Below are positions 35,902-49,900 of a stretch of 64,000 bases of DNA, one piece after another. Under the pieces are notes generated by a model that worked only from the letters and a program-made list of their open reading frames with translations, did no database searches and was not told the origin of the DNA. The position numbers and the translations under genes were made by a program. This DNA is from Glebionis coronaria (lineage: Eukaryota; Streptophyta; Magnoliopsida; Asterales; Asteraceae), in contig CM046876.1 in NCBI GenBank assembly GCA_025667525.1, positions 481,450,557 through 481,514,556 of the forward strand. Reading direction: 5' to 3'. Each line of letters begins with the position of its first letter. The first letter of the stretch is position 1.

Positions 35902-38746
35902 TTTAACACCCCCAAATTTACACGCAGCGGAATACATCTTTGGGTGCTAAACAATGATACAATAACACATAATTTATAAAGAACGACTCGAAAAGAGACG
36001 TTTTAAATTTATCGTTCCTAAAACATTTTCAGAGTAGCGTAGTCCCAAGTAATCATTACCAAAAGATAAGTTAAAACAAAATATTAATTTGTTTTAGAAA
36101 TGGAACGATAAATGAATCAAAGAGTTTTAACAGCTACATTTGTGCACAACTTCATTCCCATGACTCCCAAGCTTCACACTCCTTGATTACCTGAAATACA
36201 TGTGAGTAAAATCATCAACAAAAATGTTGAGTGAAATCTATAGGTTTATGTAATCATTTTGAACACAAGCAAAAGTTATAATTTGGTGGCATACTTGAAG
36301 GCAACAAGCATCTAATAATTTGCATCAACAAATATAATTGTATATAGCAACAATTGCATTAAGCTCATGGAACCGAGCCCTTAGACACTTCCATATCAGT
36401 CTAATAAGACGAGAGATTTATTAATTGTCGTTACCTCCAGATTATTGGTACATTGCCGTATACCTGACTTCTCAATACAATATGTTCAAACAGTGTGGAG
36501 GTCAGGCCTAAGCTTCTGTGACAAGTCCACAAAAACTGAACCGGGGCGGCTTCCCCCATAGATCTATTAATTGTACTAGCGGTTAACCCATCATAGGTTA
36601 ATTAACGGTCCACAATTGAGGATTTAATAAAGGCAATCACTTAATGCAATTTAAGGCAACCACGGGTCCATTCATAGAGGGACAAGCATACCATAAAAGA
36701 CTTGTGTTCTAAGTTTATAAAAACATGTATTCCCCCTCGCGGGTTTTAAAACAATTAAAGTGCACAAGCGAGGCTATAGACTCACCTTAGCGATAGTGAT
36801 AGCGATAACGATAGCGATATCAAACAAGGATAACGATCAAGATAATAGTGACGGGAGTGAAATGATGAAATAAGATAAGCCAAGAAACCACGAGCTTCTA
36901 ACGACGACCTAAAATAAAATGGCACATCTTAGAAATATAAACGATTAATGTAGGATAATAAATGATTTTTTTAATAAAGGTTTAATAAAAATAATATAGT
37001 TATGAAAATTAAATAATATAGTCGGACCAAATTTTAAGATTATAGGATGAGGAGGGACCAAAAATGATACATTGAAAACCTATAATACTACTTTGTAAAT
37101 ACCTTTAAAATGATGGACCAATAATGAAAATGTACATTTTAATTGCATGAATATGGCGTGAAAGAGTTTACTACTTCTTTTCATTTGCAAATTGTATGCA
37201 TTGTTCTCGTTTTCATCCGACTACTTAGTTTGAAAATTTGAAGCCATTATAGATCATAATACTAAGTCGATATCGAGTAATACCTCGGCTCCACACTAAA
37301 ACATGAATGATTCGGAGTCATGATGGTCGAGAATAGATACCGACATGAACACGGATGCCCGTGACTCAACTGAACAACAACTCAAACTCGCGGCTAACGA
37401 ATCGAATACCAACGATTAGGAAACCAAAACTCGAAACATGCCGACTTGAACCAAGGCCGTGATTGAACCCAAAACGAAATATATACGAAGTTCTAACCCG
37501 CTCTCTATTGGAGTAATAAGATGTCTAGTCATGGCATGGTTTCCTTTGTTGTCACCTTCACCAAGACTCCTGGTGTGAAAACATATATATGTCGATGGAT
37601 GCGTATGGTGTATGACGGGATGACAGATATGTCTTCCAAAGTGTTATGTTGTTAATCTATACACTTTCAATATATGAGCTGCTAGGTTGCAGCAACCATG
37701 CATATCTCTCTCGCCGCTTTTGCTCAGGCTTACACTTACGTCGCAAACATGTTAATCACCTTTTGTTCTACTCTCATGTTCGCTTTGTCCCGGGCGATCA
37801 TCTCCCAAGTAACAATACATAAAAAAAGTTATTCATTTTTGAAGAGTGAACAAAGATAGATGCAAGAGATTATCTTTGGTCATATTATCATAAACTTTGG
37901 AAAGTCATTCTATATTCAAAATTTGGAAGCGTAGAGTATTTTTGTAATTGATCCGAGTGACAATTTTAAATAAAGGAGTATCAAGCTCTTGCGTGTGAGT
38001 TTATTAACTTACGAGGAATAAGGTGTGTCGTGGGTGTTCAAATTATGAACTACGTGTACATACGAGAGTTAAATAGAAAAGAAGCGGTGTAAAGTTGTGA
38101 TTTGAAGACGAATATTAACATTTGAACAAGAAAATAAACAGAACTCCATAAAAGAAAAGCAAATATCGATGACATTGATAGATAAAATTATTGATGACGT
38201 TACCATCACAAGTATCAAACATACTAGCAAATGATGTGCTACTATATTTTATTTTTAGATAAATAATGAATAAGTGGGTATTATCAAGACCCAATATTAT
38301 AAAAGTTATGCGATTTGAAAGTTATGCGTAAAACACGAAAAATAAATGTTCAATGCAAAATAAAAATGTCGACATTCGGAGAACGTTGGTATTTTGCTAA
38401 ATAAATAAAGGCTTATAATTTTATAAACGTTAACGGTCATATAAACTAATGACACTTAAAAGTTTATCACAAATTTATGATGAATGTCCTTAAAACGAAA
38501 AATTAAAACGTCGACAATAAGAAAATATTAAATATCGAAACTATCGAAAATAAAATGTAAAATTTTGGGCATCCGTCGGTATCACGATCGCTAATAGTCC
38601 TTGTTACTCTTCGAAACATAAAAATAAAATGTTAAATACCGGTTTCAACTTAAACCGTTAAACATAATAGTATTTGACATCATTAAATGTTTAAAAATAC
38701 TTGAAAGATAGAATTAAGTAATGACCTTATTTTTGCGGGTTTTACA
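35902..38746 (-). repeat. LTR1 of array H
   Basis: About 2845 bp. In minus orientation it begins TGTAAAACCCGC and ends GGGGGTGTTAAA. From about 36180 onward it is almost identical to LTR2; the first 280 bp differ clearly. No genes inside. Confidence 0.75.
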
Positions 38747-39411
38747 TCCTCACTACCTTAGGAGAGCACCGTCCCGGGGCTTACTTCTCCATAGGTCAAT
38801 CTACGAATAAATGTGAATACTTGCTCTTGAAGTAGTCCTATCGCTCTCAAGTGTATTCAGATCTAAGTCGGAAAATCATAGATCAACAAAGAATGATCTT
38901 AAAGATACATAAAGTACAATGACGTAAAATAATAGACACTAATCCACATAGCTTAGTTGACTGTTACTCACTTGCAGCAGTGGAACCTGCTTACTCCTCC
39001 TCGAAGACGTAATTGGGTGGTGGTAAATTCGTAAAATAGGTATAAAGTATAATAAAATGAAATGGAATAATTTCCAAAAATTCAAATAAATATAGAAAAT
39101 CCTTCAAAATAAATATAGGGAAATTTCATAAATTTATTTAAATAAATCATCAATAAATGATAAACTTTTATCGAAAAGTGTAACGATACTAATATATATA
39201 TAGATCAGGGATTATAGAATTTATTTATAAATACTTAGCGATAAGGGATACATAATAATGCATACTAAATTTATAATCACAGGAGTAGCTTGAACCTGAA
39301 GTCACGCGAAGTTATGTGCACCGACTCTTTGAAAAATAAAAATTGACAGTTATAGTTTAGGTTTTTCAAAAAACGACCTATTCTCTATAACTCATGGCTC
39401 TGATACCAATC
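38747..39411 (-). other. Interior 1 of array H with PBS
   Basis: A 665-bp non-coding interior. Its right end has the minus-strand PBS TGGTATCAGAGCCA (39395-39408), which matches the 3' end of plant initiator tRNA-Met. Its left end (minus strand CTAAGGTAGTGAGGA, about 38747-38761) stands where the polypurine tract should be. No gag or pol remains. Confidence 0.7.
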
Positions 39412-42254
39412 TTTAACACCCCAAAATTTACACGCAGCGGAATATATCTTTGGGTGCTAAACAATGGTACAATAACACATAATTTAAAAAGAACGACTCG
39501 AAAAGAGACGTTTTAAATTTACCGTTCCTAAAACATTTGTCAGAGTAGCGTAGTCCCAAGATATCGAAACCAAAGTACAACTAAAACAAAAGATTTAAAT
39601 TGTTTTAAGAAAGGAACGATAAACATTTCAAAGAGTTTTAATACATCAATGCACAACTTCAATCTCGTGACCACCAAGCTTCACACTCCTTGATTACCTG
39701 AAATACATGTGAGTAAAATCATCAACAAAAATGTTGAGTGAAATCTATAGGTTTATGTAATCATTTTGAACACAAACAAAAGTTATAATTTGGTGGCATA
39801 CTTGAAGGCAACAAGCATCTAATAATTTGCATCAACAAATATAATTGTATATAACAACAATTGCATTAAGCTCATAGAACCGAGCCCTTAGACACTCCCA
39901 TATCAGTCTAATAAGACGAGAGATTTATTAATTATCGTTACCTCCAGATTATTGGTACATTGCCGTATACCTGAATTCTCAATACAATATGTTCAAACAG
40001 TGTGGAGGTCGGGCCTAAGCTTCTGTGACAAGTCCACACAAACTGAACCGGGGCGGCTTCCCCCATAGATCTATTAATTGTACTAGCGGTTAACCCATCA
40101 TAGGTTAATTAATGGTCCACAATTGAGGATTTAATAAAGGCAATCACTTAATGCAATTTAAGGCAACCACGGGTCCATTCATAGAGGGACAAGCATACCA
40201 TAAAAGACTTGTGTTCTAAGTTTATAAAAACATGTATTCCCCCTCGCGGGTTTTAAAACAATTAAAGTGCAAAAGCGAGGCTGTAGACTCACCTTAGCGA
40301 TAGTGATAGCGATAACGATAACGATATCAAACAAGGATAACGATCAAGATAATAGTGACGGGAGTGAAATGATGAAATAAGATAAGCCAAGAAACCACGA
40401 GCTTCTAACGACGACCTAAAATAAAATGGCACGTCTTAGAAATATAAACGATTAATGTAGGATAATAAATGATTTTTTTAATAAAGGTTTAATAAAAATA
40501 ATATAGTTATGAAAATTAAATAATATAGTCGGACCAAATTTTAAGATTATAGGATGAGGAGGGACCAAAAATGATACATTGAAAACCTATAATACTACTT
40601 TGTAAATACCTTTAAAATGATGGACCAATAATGAAAATGTACATTTTAATTTCATGAATATGGCGTGAAAGAGTTTACTACTTCTTTTCATTTGCAAATT
40701 GTATGCATTGTTCTCGTTTTCATCCGACTATTTAGTTTGAAAATTTGAAGCCATTATAGATCATAATATTAAGTCGATATCGAGTAATACCTCGGCTCCA
40801 CACTAAAACATGAATGATTCGGAGTCATGATGGTCGAGAATAAATACCGACATGAACACGGATGCCCGCGACTCAACTGAACAAGAACTCAAACTCGCGG
40901 CTAACGAATCGAATACCAACGATTAGGAAACCAAAACTCGAAACATGCCGACTTGAACCAAGGCCGTGATTGAACCCAAAACGATATATATACGAAGTTC
41001 TAACCCGCTCTCTATTGGAGTAATAAGATGTCTAGTCATGGCATGGTTTCCTTTGTTGTCACCTTCACCAAGACTCCTGGTGTGAAAACATATATATGTC
41101 GATGGATGCGTATGGTGTATGACGGGATGGCAGATATGTCTTCCAAAGTGTTATGTTTTTAATCTATACACTTTCAATATATGAGCTGCTAGGTTGCAGC
41201 AACCATGCATATCTCTCTCGCCGATTTTGCTCAGGCTTACACTTACGCCACAAACATGTTAATCACCTTTTGTTCTACTCTCATGTTTGCTTTGTCCCGG
41301 GCGATCATCTCCCAAGTAACAATACATAAAAAAAAGTTATTCATTTTTGAAGAGTGAACAAAGATAGATGCAAGAGATTATCTTTGGTCATATTATCATA
41401 AACTTTGGAAAGTCATTCTATATTCAAAATTTGGAAGCGTAGAGTATTTTTGTAATTGAGCCGAGTGACAATTTTAAATAAAGGAATATCAAGCTCTTGC
41501 GTGTGAGTTTATTAACTTACGAGAAATAAGGTGTGTCGTGGGTGTTCAAATTATGAACTACGTGTACATACGAGAGTTAAATAGAAAAGAAGCGGTGTAA
41601 AGTTGTGATTTGAAGACGAATATTGACATTTGAACAAGAAAATAAACAGAACTCCATAAAAGAAAAGCAAATATCGATGACATTGATAGATAAAATTATT
41701 GATGACATTACCATCACAAGTATCAAACATACTAGAAAATGATGTGCTACTATATTTTATTTTTAGATAAATAATGAATAAGTGGGTATTATCAAGACCC
41801 AATATTATAAAAGTTATGCGATTTGAAAGTTATGCGTAAAACACGAAAAATAAATGTTCAATGCAAAATAAAAATGTCGACATTCGGAGAACGTTGGTAT
41901 TTTGCTAAATAAATAAAGGCTTATAATTTTATAAACGTTAACGGTCATATAAACTAATGACACTTAAAAGTTTATCACAAATTTATGATGAATGTCCTTA
42001 AAACGAAAAATTAAAACGTCGACAATAAGAAAATATTAAATATCGAAACTATCGAAAATAAAATGTAAAATTTTGGGCATCCGTCGGTATCACGATCGCT
42101 AATAGTCCTCGTTACTCTTCGAAACATAAAAATAAAATGTTAAATACCGGTTTCAACTTAAACCGTTAAACATAATAGTATTTGACATCATTAAATGTTT
42201 AAAAATACTTGAAAGATAGAATTAAGTAATGACCTTATTTTTGCGGGTTTTGCA
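39412..42254 (-). repeat. LTR2 of array H
   Basis: About 2843 bp, nearly identical to LTR1 except near its left end. The 5' end in element direction reads TGCAAAACCCGC. A short frame at 41551-41802 is a chance frame. Confidence 0.75.
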
Positions 42255-42917
42255 TCCTCACTACCTTAGGAGAGCACCGTCCCGGGGCTTACTTCTCCTT
42301 AGGTCAATCTACGAATAAATGTGAATACTTGCTCTTGAAGTAGTCCTATCGCCCTCAAGTGTTTTCAGATCTAAGTCGAAAAATCATAGATCAACAAAGA
42401 ATGATCTTAAAGATACATAAAGTACAATGACGTAAAATAATAGACACTAATCCACATAGCTTAGTTGACTGTTACTCACTTGCAGCAGTGGAACCTGCTT
42501 ACTCCTCCTCGAAGACGTAATTGGGTGGTGGTAAATTCGTAAAATAGGTATAAAGTATAATAAAATGAAATGGAATAATTTCCAAAAATTCAAATAAATA
42601 TAGAAAATCCTTCAAAATAAATATAGGGAATTTTCATAAATTTATTTAAATAAATCATTAATAAATGATAAACTTTTATCGAAAAGTGTAACGATACTAA
42701 TATATATAGATCAGGGATTATAGAATTTATTTATAAATACTTAGCGATAAGGGATACATAATAATGCATACTAAATTTATAATCACAGGAGTAGCTTGAA
42801 CCTGAAGTCACGCGAAGTTATGTGCACCGACTCTTTGAAAAATAAAAATTGACAGTTATAGTTTAGGTTTTTCAGAAAACGACCTATTCTCTATAACTCA
42901 TGGCTCTGATACCAATC
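42255..42917 (-). other. Interior 2 of array H with PBS
   Basis: A 663-bp copy of interior 1; PBS TGGTATCAGAGCCA on the minus strand at 42901-42914. Non-coding. Confidence 0.7.
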
Positions 42918-43350
42918 TTTAACACCCCCAAATTTACACGCAGCAGAATATATCTTTGGGTGCTAAACAATGGTACAATAACACATAATTTTAAAGAACG
43001 ACTCGAAAAGAGACGTTTTAAATTTACCGTTCCTAAAACATTTGTCAGAGTAGCGTAGTCCCAAGATATCGAAACCAAAGTACAACTAAAACAAAAGATT
43101 TAAATTGTTTTAAGAAAGGAACGATAAACATTTCAAAGAGTTTTAATACATCAATGCACAACTTCAATCTCGTGACCACCAAGCTTCACACTCCTTGATT
43201 ACCTGAAATACATGTGAGTAAAATCATCAACAAAAATGTTGAGTGAAATCTATAGGTTTATGTAATCATTTTGAACACAAGAAAAAGTTATAATTTGGTG
43301 GCATACTTGAAGGCAACAAGCATCTAATAATTTGCATCAACAAATATAAT
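42918..43350 (-). repeat. LTR3 of array H, left part
   Basis: Close copy of the start of LTR2. Broken at ATAAT (43346-43350) by element C and resumed at 54475. Confidence 0.75.
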
Positions 43351-45003
43351 TGATACATTGGTTTTTGTATGGGTTCAATTTTACTCTCAGAATCCTCTCG
43401 AATTGATCTCGGCCTTAAGTGGAATGATTGTTCTTGGTTACTAAATTAAAGGGTTTGGTTTTCTAATCTACTAAATGTTAAATGATCTAAAATGTAAACT
43501 TAAATTTTCAAAGTAATTGAATTAATAACAATTAATAAAACTTGAATTGAAATTAAAATTAAAATTAAAATTAAAATTAAAGTTAAAATTAAAGTCACAA
43601 TAAAGAAACAGGAAGGAAATAGAAACAGTAAGAAAACAGTAAAACTACCCAAAAGAAATTGATTCGGAAGATTGAACCTTGATTCGGAACTTTTCACCCG
43701 GAAGTCTTCATTCGGAACTTTTTTTTTAAAAATCCTTCATTCGGAACTTTCTTCGGAAGTTTGGTCGGAACTTTCACCCGGAACTTTACTCGGAACTTTG
43801 GTTCATCCGGAAGTTTTGCTTCATTCGGAACTTTAGGTTCATCCGGAAGTTACTGTTCATCCGGAACTTTAGACTGACTCGGAAGTTTTGAAAAGGAAAC
43901 TCATTCGGAACTTTTTGAAAAGAAGTTGATTCGGAACTTAAGTGTTCATCCGGAACTTTTTACTTCATCCGGAACTTTTAGACAAAAGACTCATTCGGAA
44001 CTTTTTTACTCATTCGGAACTTATAAACAAAAATTCATTCGGAACTTTTAAGGAACATATTCATCCGGAACTTCTTAGTTCATTCGGAAGATGGGTGTTC
44101 ATCCGGAACTTTTGTGTTCATCCGGAACCTGGGAACACAGATACAATACCTTTACCCGAAGAACAAGGAAACACGATTTTAATCCAAAAATCACCAAGTT
44201 TTTCACTAAAATCTTAAATAAACTAATCACTAAGAATCTACTAACCATAAACTACAAATCCCATCAACAAAAACACAAAACCCAACAACTTTTGAAGATC
44301 AAAATCAAGAAAATAGAACTTAAGAACTTAAAGAGAAAGATGATGATGAACAAGATGAAAAGGAAAGATTAAACAAGAACTTGTATTGATGATTACTGTT
44401 TTAACAATCACAAAACAAAGATGAAAATTACAAGATTAAAAATCAAAGATCAAGATCACCAAACACCCTAGTGGTGTTGGTGATGAAACGAACTAAAAAG
44501 AGAAAAAGGTGGGGGAGAAGAAAACTAAAACTAACTGGAAGGAAAGTGTGAGGGGTGGACTATTTATAGGTGTTTCCCTTGGTTGGTGAGTGGGCTTTCT
44601 CCCGTTCTTCTTGTCTTCTCGTCTTTTCAGAAAAGTTGACGTTTTCGATTCTGATTCGGGATTTGTCGTCGATTAAATTCAACTCGTCTTTTAATTTCTT
44701 CGTTTAATAGACTTGAGTTTCTTCGACTTGTGTAAATCTTCCATCTTTGGTCCTTTTCTTCGATAAATCTTCGAATCGGCCCAGTGACTTGCATCTCTTG
44801 GACAATAGACTTTATCTTGAGTCCTTTTCTTCAGTAAAACCCGTGCAATCCCATGTTTTCTTCAATAATCATCCGGTTGGCTCTGAAAACACAATAAACA
44901 CAAAAACCACGCATAATTCCAAACAAATGATATTAAATACGTGTTCTGGTCTTGTTTTTCTCAGGATTAAGTGGTAAAAGGATGGGTGTTTACACACCTA
45001 TCA
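43351..45003 (-). repeat. 3' LTR of element C
   Basis: In element direction begins TGATAGGTGT and ends CCAATGTATCA, a regular TG...CA pair. TATA-like box at 44561-44568. A cluster of about 25 TTCGGAACTTT or ATCCGGAACTTT units spans 43670-44130. An AAAATT hexamer array (43550-43590) is one unit longer than in the other LTR. Confidence 0.93.
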
Positions 45004-45017
45004 AATCCCCTACACTT
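45004..45017 (-). other. Polypurine tract of element C
   Basis: Minus strand AAGTGTAGGGGATT next to the 3' LTR, identical to that of A. Confidence 0.8.
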
Positions 45018-46931
45018 AACCATTGCCATGCCCTCATGCAATGCTTAGTGATAAAGCAATTTTACACTTTTCTCATAATTAATCAACCTTGGCCTTATTT
45101 AAATATTACTAAACAAAAATTAAAGAAATTAAACTTTAAAGGTAACAAAAGGATAGAAAACCATTTTCACTTGAAAATAGCTACATGGAAATAACTTGCA
45201 AAGAAATCGATGACTTACATTAGGACTTTGGTGCCGTGAAGATTTATCACCCTCAAGTTTCACGTTCCCCAAACTAAGCTTAAAAACGAGATCATTGTTA
45301 TTATAAGTTAGCAATTCAAACACTTACACACATGGCTTAATTAAATGCTTAAACTCCCTTATTCCTAGGTGTATCTCTTATATTTTATTTTTGTCTTAGA
45401 ATGATCATGAAGATGCATTTTTGGACTTATTTCGATAGTTTATTTAGGCTGAAAGCAAAGTAGGACGATTTGATCAATAGTTAGCTAAAGGACAAAATCT
45501 CTTAAAACTGCTTCTCGGGATATCAAAAAGTTCATATCTTGGCATAACTCGGTTCACGATTTGAGACCTTTCTCGGGCCGATATTTGGCATGTACTTCAT
45601 ACTTCATATCTTGAGAGACGTGCTTGAGATAATGGTCTTCTCATCGTTCATACAATTTCTTCACTTTGAGACTTTTGAGAGGTACTCCAACTTTGTTGAC
45701 CACGACTTCATGATTATTTCTTCAATCTCTATTTGGGATTTCGAGATACAACGATCCGCCTCCTTTTCGGACTTGGATCTATTTATCCTCATACCTTGTT
45801 ACGGTCTTTTTGGATAGACTTCTCCATGATCTTTATGGGAGTTGATTGCTTTTTGTCGTGAGTCTTGATCCTTCATATTGACTTTGGGAATAATGCTTTC
45901 ACATCACCTTGGATCTTTAGCAATAAAATGGAATCCTCATGCCTTGTTAGGGCCTTTTCGGACTCGCCAATCTTCGCGCCCCGCTTCATAAGTTATGCCT
46001 TGGCTATGAACTCTTATCATTACCGAGCAACTTTTAAACGATCTTGGGCTAGAAGCTAAGTAACTTTTCAAATCGTACAACCTTACTTATTGCAGATAGT
46101 TTACTAGCAAGTGATGGGAGAATAGGCAAATAATTACACCAAGTGAGCTTGTGCAAGAACACCGACTTATAATTGACTTTATCATTTCTCGTCCTCCACA
46201 ATTTAAAATCTCAAGTAATGAGACTCGTGGATACTTAGCCTAATAAACCAATTAAGGTCTACATGGTTAAGGATACTAGCTAGAATAAACTTGGATAAGT
46301 CTATTCGGGTTGAGTCAAAATAAATGCAACGGGCCTAATATGTCAAAGACTTCTAAACTAGCTACACCACTTTATTAAAATTTGACTTTATTGCGGGATA
46401 TATACATATGAGAGCAAAGATAAAAATTTAAAAATTACGACTAAATGGCCAAAGTTAATAAAAAAAATTGAAAAATGTTGAAAAATATGATTTTCCGGTT
46501 AAATGAAGGCATTTTCATGGAAAAGTCCACTTAAAACTTCGATAGAAGTCCCCCTACACTTAAGATAAACATTGTCCTCAATGTTTAAGCATGTGGGAAG
46601 AGTCTCCCCTACACTTATGACATTGTGCACGTTGGTTAACTTAAGTTAAGGAAGAGACGACTAAAGTGATCAATTTCAAATGTGAGTATGAAGAAAATTG
46701 AATCACGATAGTTGAGAGATAGAACCGGATTTCGGATAACACGGGAGCACGGTTCTTTAGAGAGTCCAAGAGTGCACTTATCCCTGTAATCACATCACCA
46801 CACAAAGACAAACTCGTATAGAAGTCCCCCTACACTTAGGGGATTAAAACATAAAAGGATAGATACTCGGGCTGCCTCCCGAGGAGCGCTTGTTTTTGAT
46901 AACCGAGTCACGAGCCTGACTCGACCCAAAA
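45018..46931 (-). other. Non-coding 3' region of element C (1.9 kb)
   Basis: Close homologue of 2328-4236 in element A, without an env-like frame. Extra copies of the polypurine core are at 46551-46561, 46605-46616 and 46826-46837. Short frames here (for example 45590-45817) are not conserved as proteins. Confidence 0.75.
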
Positions 46932-49900
46932 TTAGTTCATGGGGAACGTGGTGAGGGATGGAATCACCTCCTGCGAGGTGTCCTCACCAAAGTACAACTT
47001 CACTCGTTGGCCATTCACCTTAAAATTTGGTCCATCAGGTTGAGCGAGCTCGAGAGTACCATATGGAAAAATTTGGGCAATGGTGAATGGGCCGGACCAA
47101 CGAGATTTGAGCTTGCCCGAAAAGAGTTTCAACCGAGAGTTAAAAAGTAAGACTTTGTCTCCAACATGGAACTCTCGGTTTTTGATCTTGGAGTCGTGAA
47201 TGAGCTTAGTTCTTTCCTTATAGATCAAAGAATTTTCATAAGCCTCATTACGGAGTTCATTGAGCTTATTGAGTTGGATTTTGCGTAGGTCACCGGCTTT
47301 GTTAATATCAAAATTGGCCCACTTCAAGGCCCAGTAAGCCCTGTGCTCCAACTCAATGGGGAGGTGGCACGCTTTCCCGTACACAAGACGATAAGGCGTA
47401 CAGCCGATCGGGGTCTTGTAAGCAGTACGGAAAGCCCACAAAGCATCATCAAGTTTATCAGCCCATGAGGCACGATGCTCTCCCACGGTTCTTTCCAGAA
47501 TTCGCTTAAGACCTCGGTTGGATATTTCAGCCTGGCCATTAGTTTGTGGGTGGTAGGCTGTGGAAAGACGATGATTTACACCGTACTTAGCCATGACTCT
47601 AGCAATATGGTTATTGCAAAAATGAGTCCCACGATCACTAATAATGGCACGAGGCACACCGAATCTAGCGAAAAGAGCTTTCAGAAAGTTACAAACCACC
47701 CTGGCGTCATTAGTAGGTAAATCTTTGGCTTTAACCCACTTTGAAACGTAATCAACGGCTACAAGGATGTATTTGTTTCCTTTAGAAGAAGGGAATGGCC
47801 CCATAAAGTCGATACCCCAAACATCAAAAATTTCACACTCTTGAATGAAATTCTGAGTCATCTCGTCTTTATGTGTGATCGTGCCTTGTTTTTGGCAAAC
47901 ATCACATCTTTTAACCATATCGTGAGCGTCACGATATATGGGGGGCCAATAAAATCCCGAATCAAACACTTTTTTAGCGGTGTAGTTGGGACCAAAGTGA
48001 CCACCGGTGGGTCCTTTGTGGCAAGCATCAAGGATTTCTGACGCTGCCGGTCCATCAACACATCGGCGGATAATCAGGTCGGCACATTGTTTGAATAGGT
48101 AAGGGTCGTCCCAAAAGTAAGTCTTAATGTCGGTGAAGAACTTTTTCTTTTGTTGGGACGTCAACCCTTCCTTGAGAATTCCACCCGCCAAGTAGTTTGC
48201 AAAGTCCGCAAACCACGGGGTTTCATTAGAATTCGAATTTATAGACATTAAGGTCTCCAAGGGAAAAGAATCATTGAATCTTTGGTCGGATGATCCCCTT
48301 GGTAAGGATCCTCAAGTCAGCTGAGATGATCCGTGGCTAGGTTTTCTGCTCCTTTTTTATCGCGAATTTCGATTTTAAATTCTTGGAGCAGCAAAACCCA
48401 GCGAAGAAGTCTTGGTTTGGAATCTTGCTTTGTCAACAAGTACTTCAGCGCGGAATGATCGGTATACACAATTGTTGTAGAAAGGACAAGATAGGGGCAA
48501 AATTTTTCAAAAGCATAGACAACAGCTAAAAGATCTTTTTCGGTTGTCGTATAATGCAATTGTGCCCCCGTCATTGTCTTGCTAGCGTAATGGATCGGTT
48601 GGAAGTGTTTGTTCACTCTTTGTCCCAGAACCGCTCCAATAGTAAAATCACTAGCATCGCACATCAACTCAAAAGGCAGCTCCCAATTAGGGGTAACCAA
48701 GACAGGTGCCTTAGTAAGCTTATCCTTAAGCGAGTCAAAGGCTTCAAGACACTCTTTGGAAAAGATAAAAGGAGTATCTTTTTCCAAGAGGTGGGTCATC
48801 GGGCGAGCGATTTGAGAAAAATCTTTGATGAATCGACGATAGAAGCCCGCATGACCCAGGAAACTTCTCACACCCTTCACGGTTGAAGGTGGAGGCAACT
48901 TTGCGATAACATCGACTTTAGCACGGTCTACTTCAAGACCGGCTTTGGAAATTTTATGTCCCAGCACGATGCCTTCTTTTACCATAAAATGGCATTTTTC
49001 CCAATTCAGAACTAGGCGAGTGTCTTCGCACCGCTTGAGCATACGTTCCAAATTGGCAAGACAAGAAGAGAAAGAATCCCCGAAGACCAAGAAATCATCC
49101 ATGAAGACTTCCATGGTTTGTTCAACCATGTCATGGAAGATAGCTAACATGCACCTTTGGAAAGTCCCGGGCGCATTACATAGGCCAAAAGGCATTCTTT
49201 TGTAAGCAAATGTGCCATAGGGACAAGTGAATGTAGTCTTCTCTTGATCTTGGGGATCGATGGGTATTTGAAAATAACCCGAGAAACCATCAAGAAAGCA
49301 GTAATATTCATTACCCGCTAATCGTTCAAGCATTTGGTCCATAAAAGGTAGAGGGAAATGATCCTTTCTCGTGACATCATTGAGTTTGCGGTAGTCTATA
49401 CAAACTCTCCACCCAGTAACGAGACAAGTGGAAATCAACTCGTTGTGTTCATTGGGAACAACGGTTATTCCGCCCTTCTTGGGCCCACAATGGATTGGAC
49501 TAACCCATGGTGAATCCGAAATAGGGTAAATCATACCCGCATCAAGAAGTTTGAGAACCTCTGTTTTGATGACTTCATGGATTTTTGGATTCACCCTTCG
49601 TTGGCTTTGAATTTTGGGCTTAAAGTCGTCCTCCATGAGAATTTTGTGTGTGCAGAAGTGAGGATCAATTCCACGAATATCCGAAATCTTCCAAGCAATA
49701 GCCTTCTTATGATCTTTCAACACGGCGAAAAGTCTGGCTTTTTCTTCTTCTTTTAGGTCCTTTGCGATGATGACGGGCGACTTCTTCTCTTCTTCAAGGA
49801 ATACATACTCGAGATGGGGCGGCAACTCCTTAAGTTCTAAATCCAGAGGATTTTTGACGGGAGGCGTATTCGAAGTCGGAGTATCGATAGCAATGGCCGT

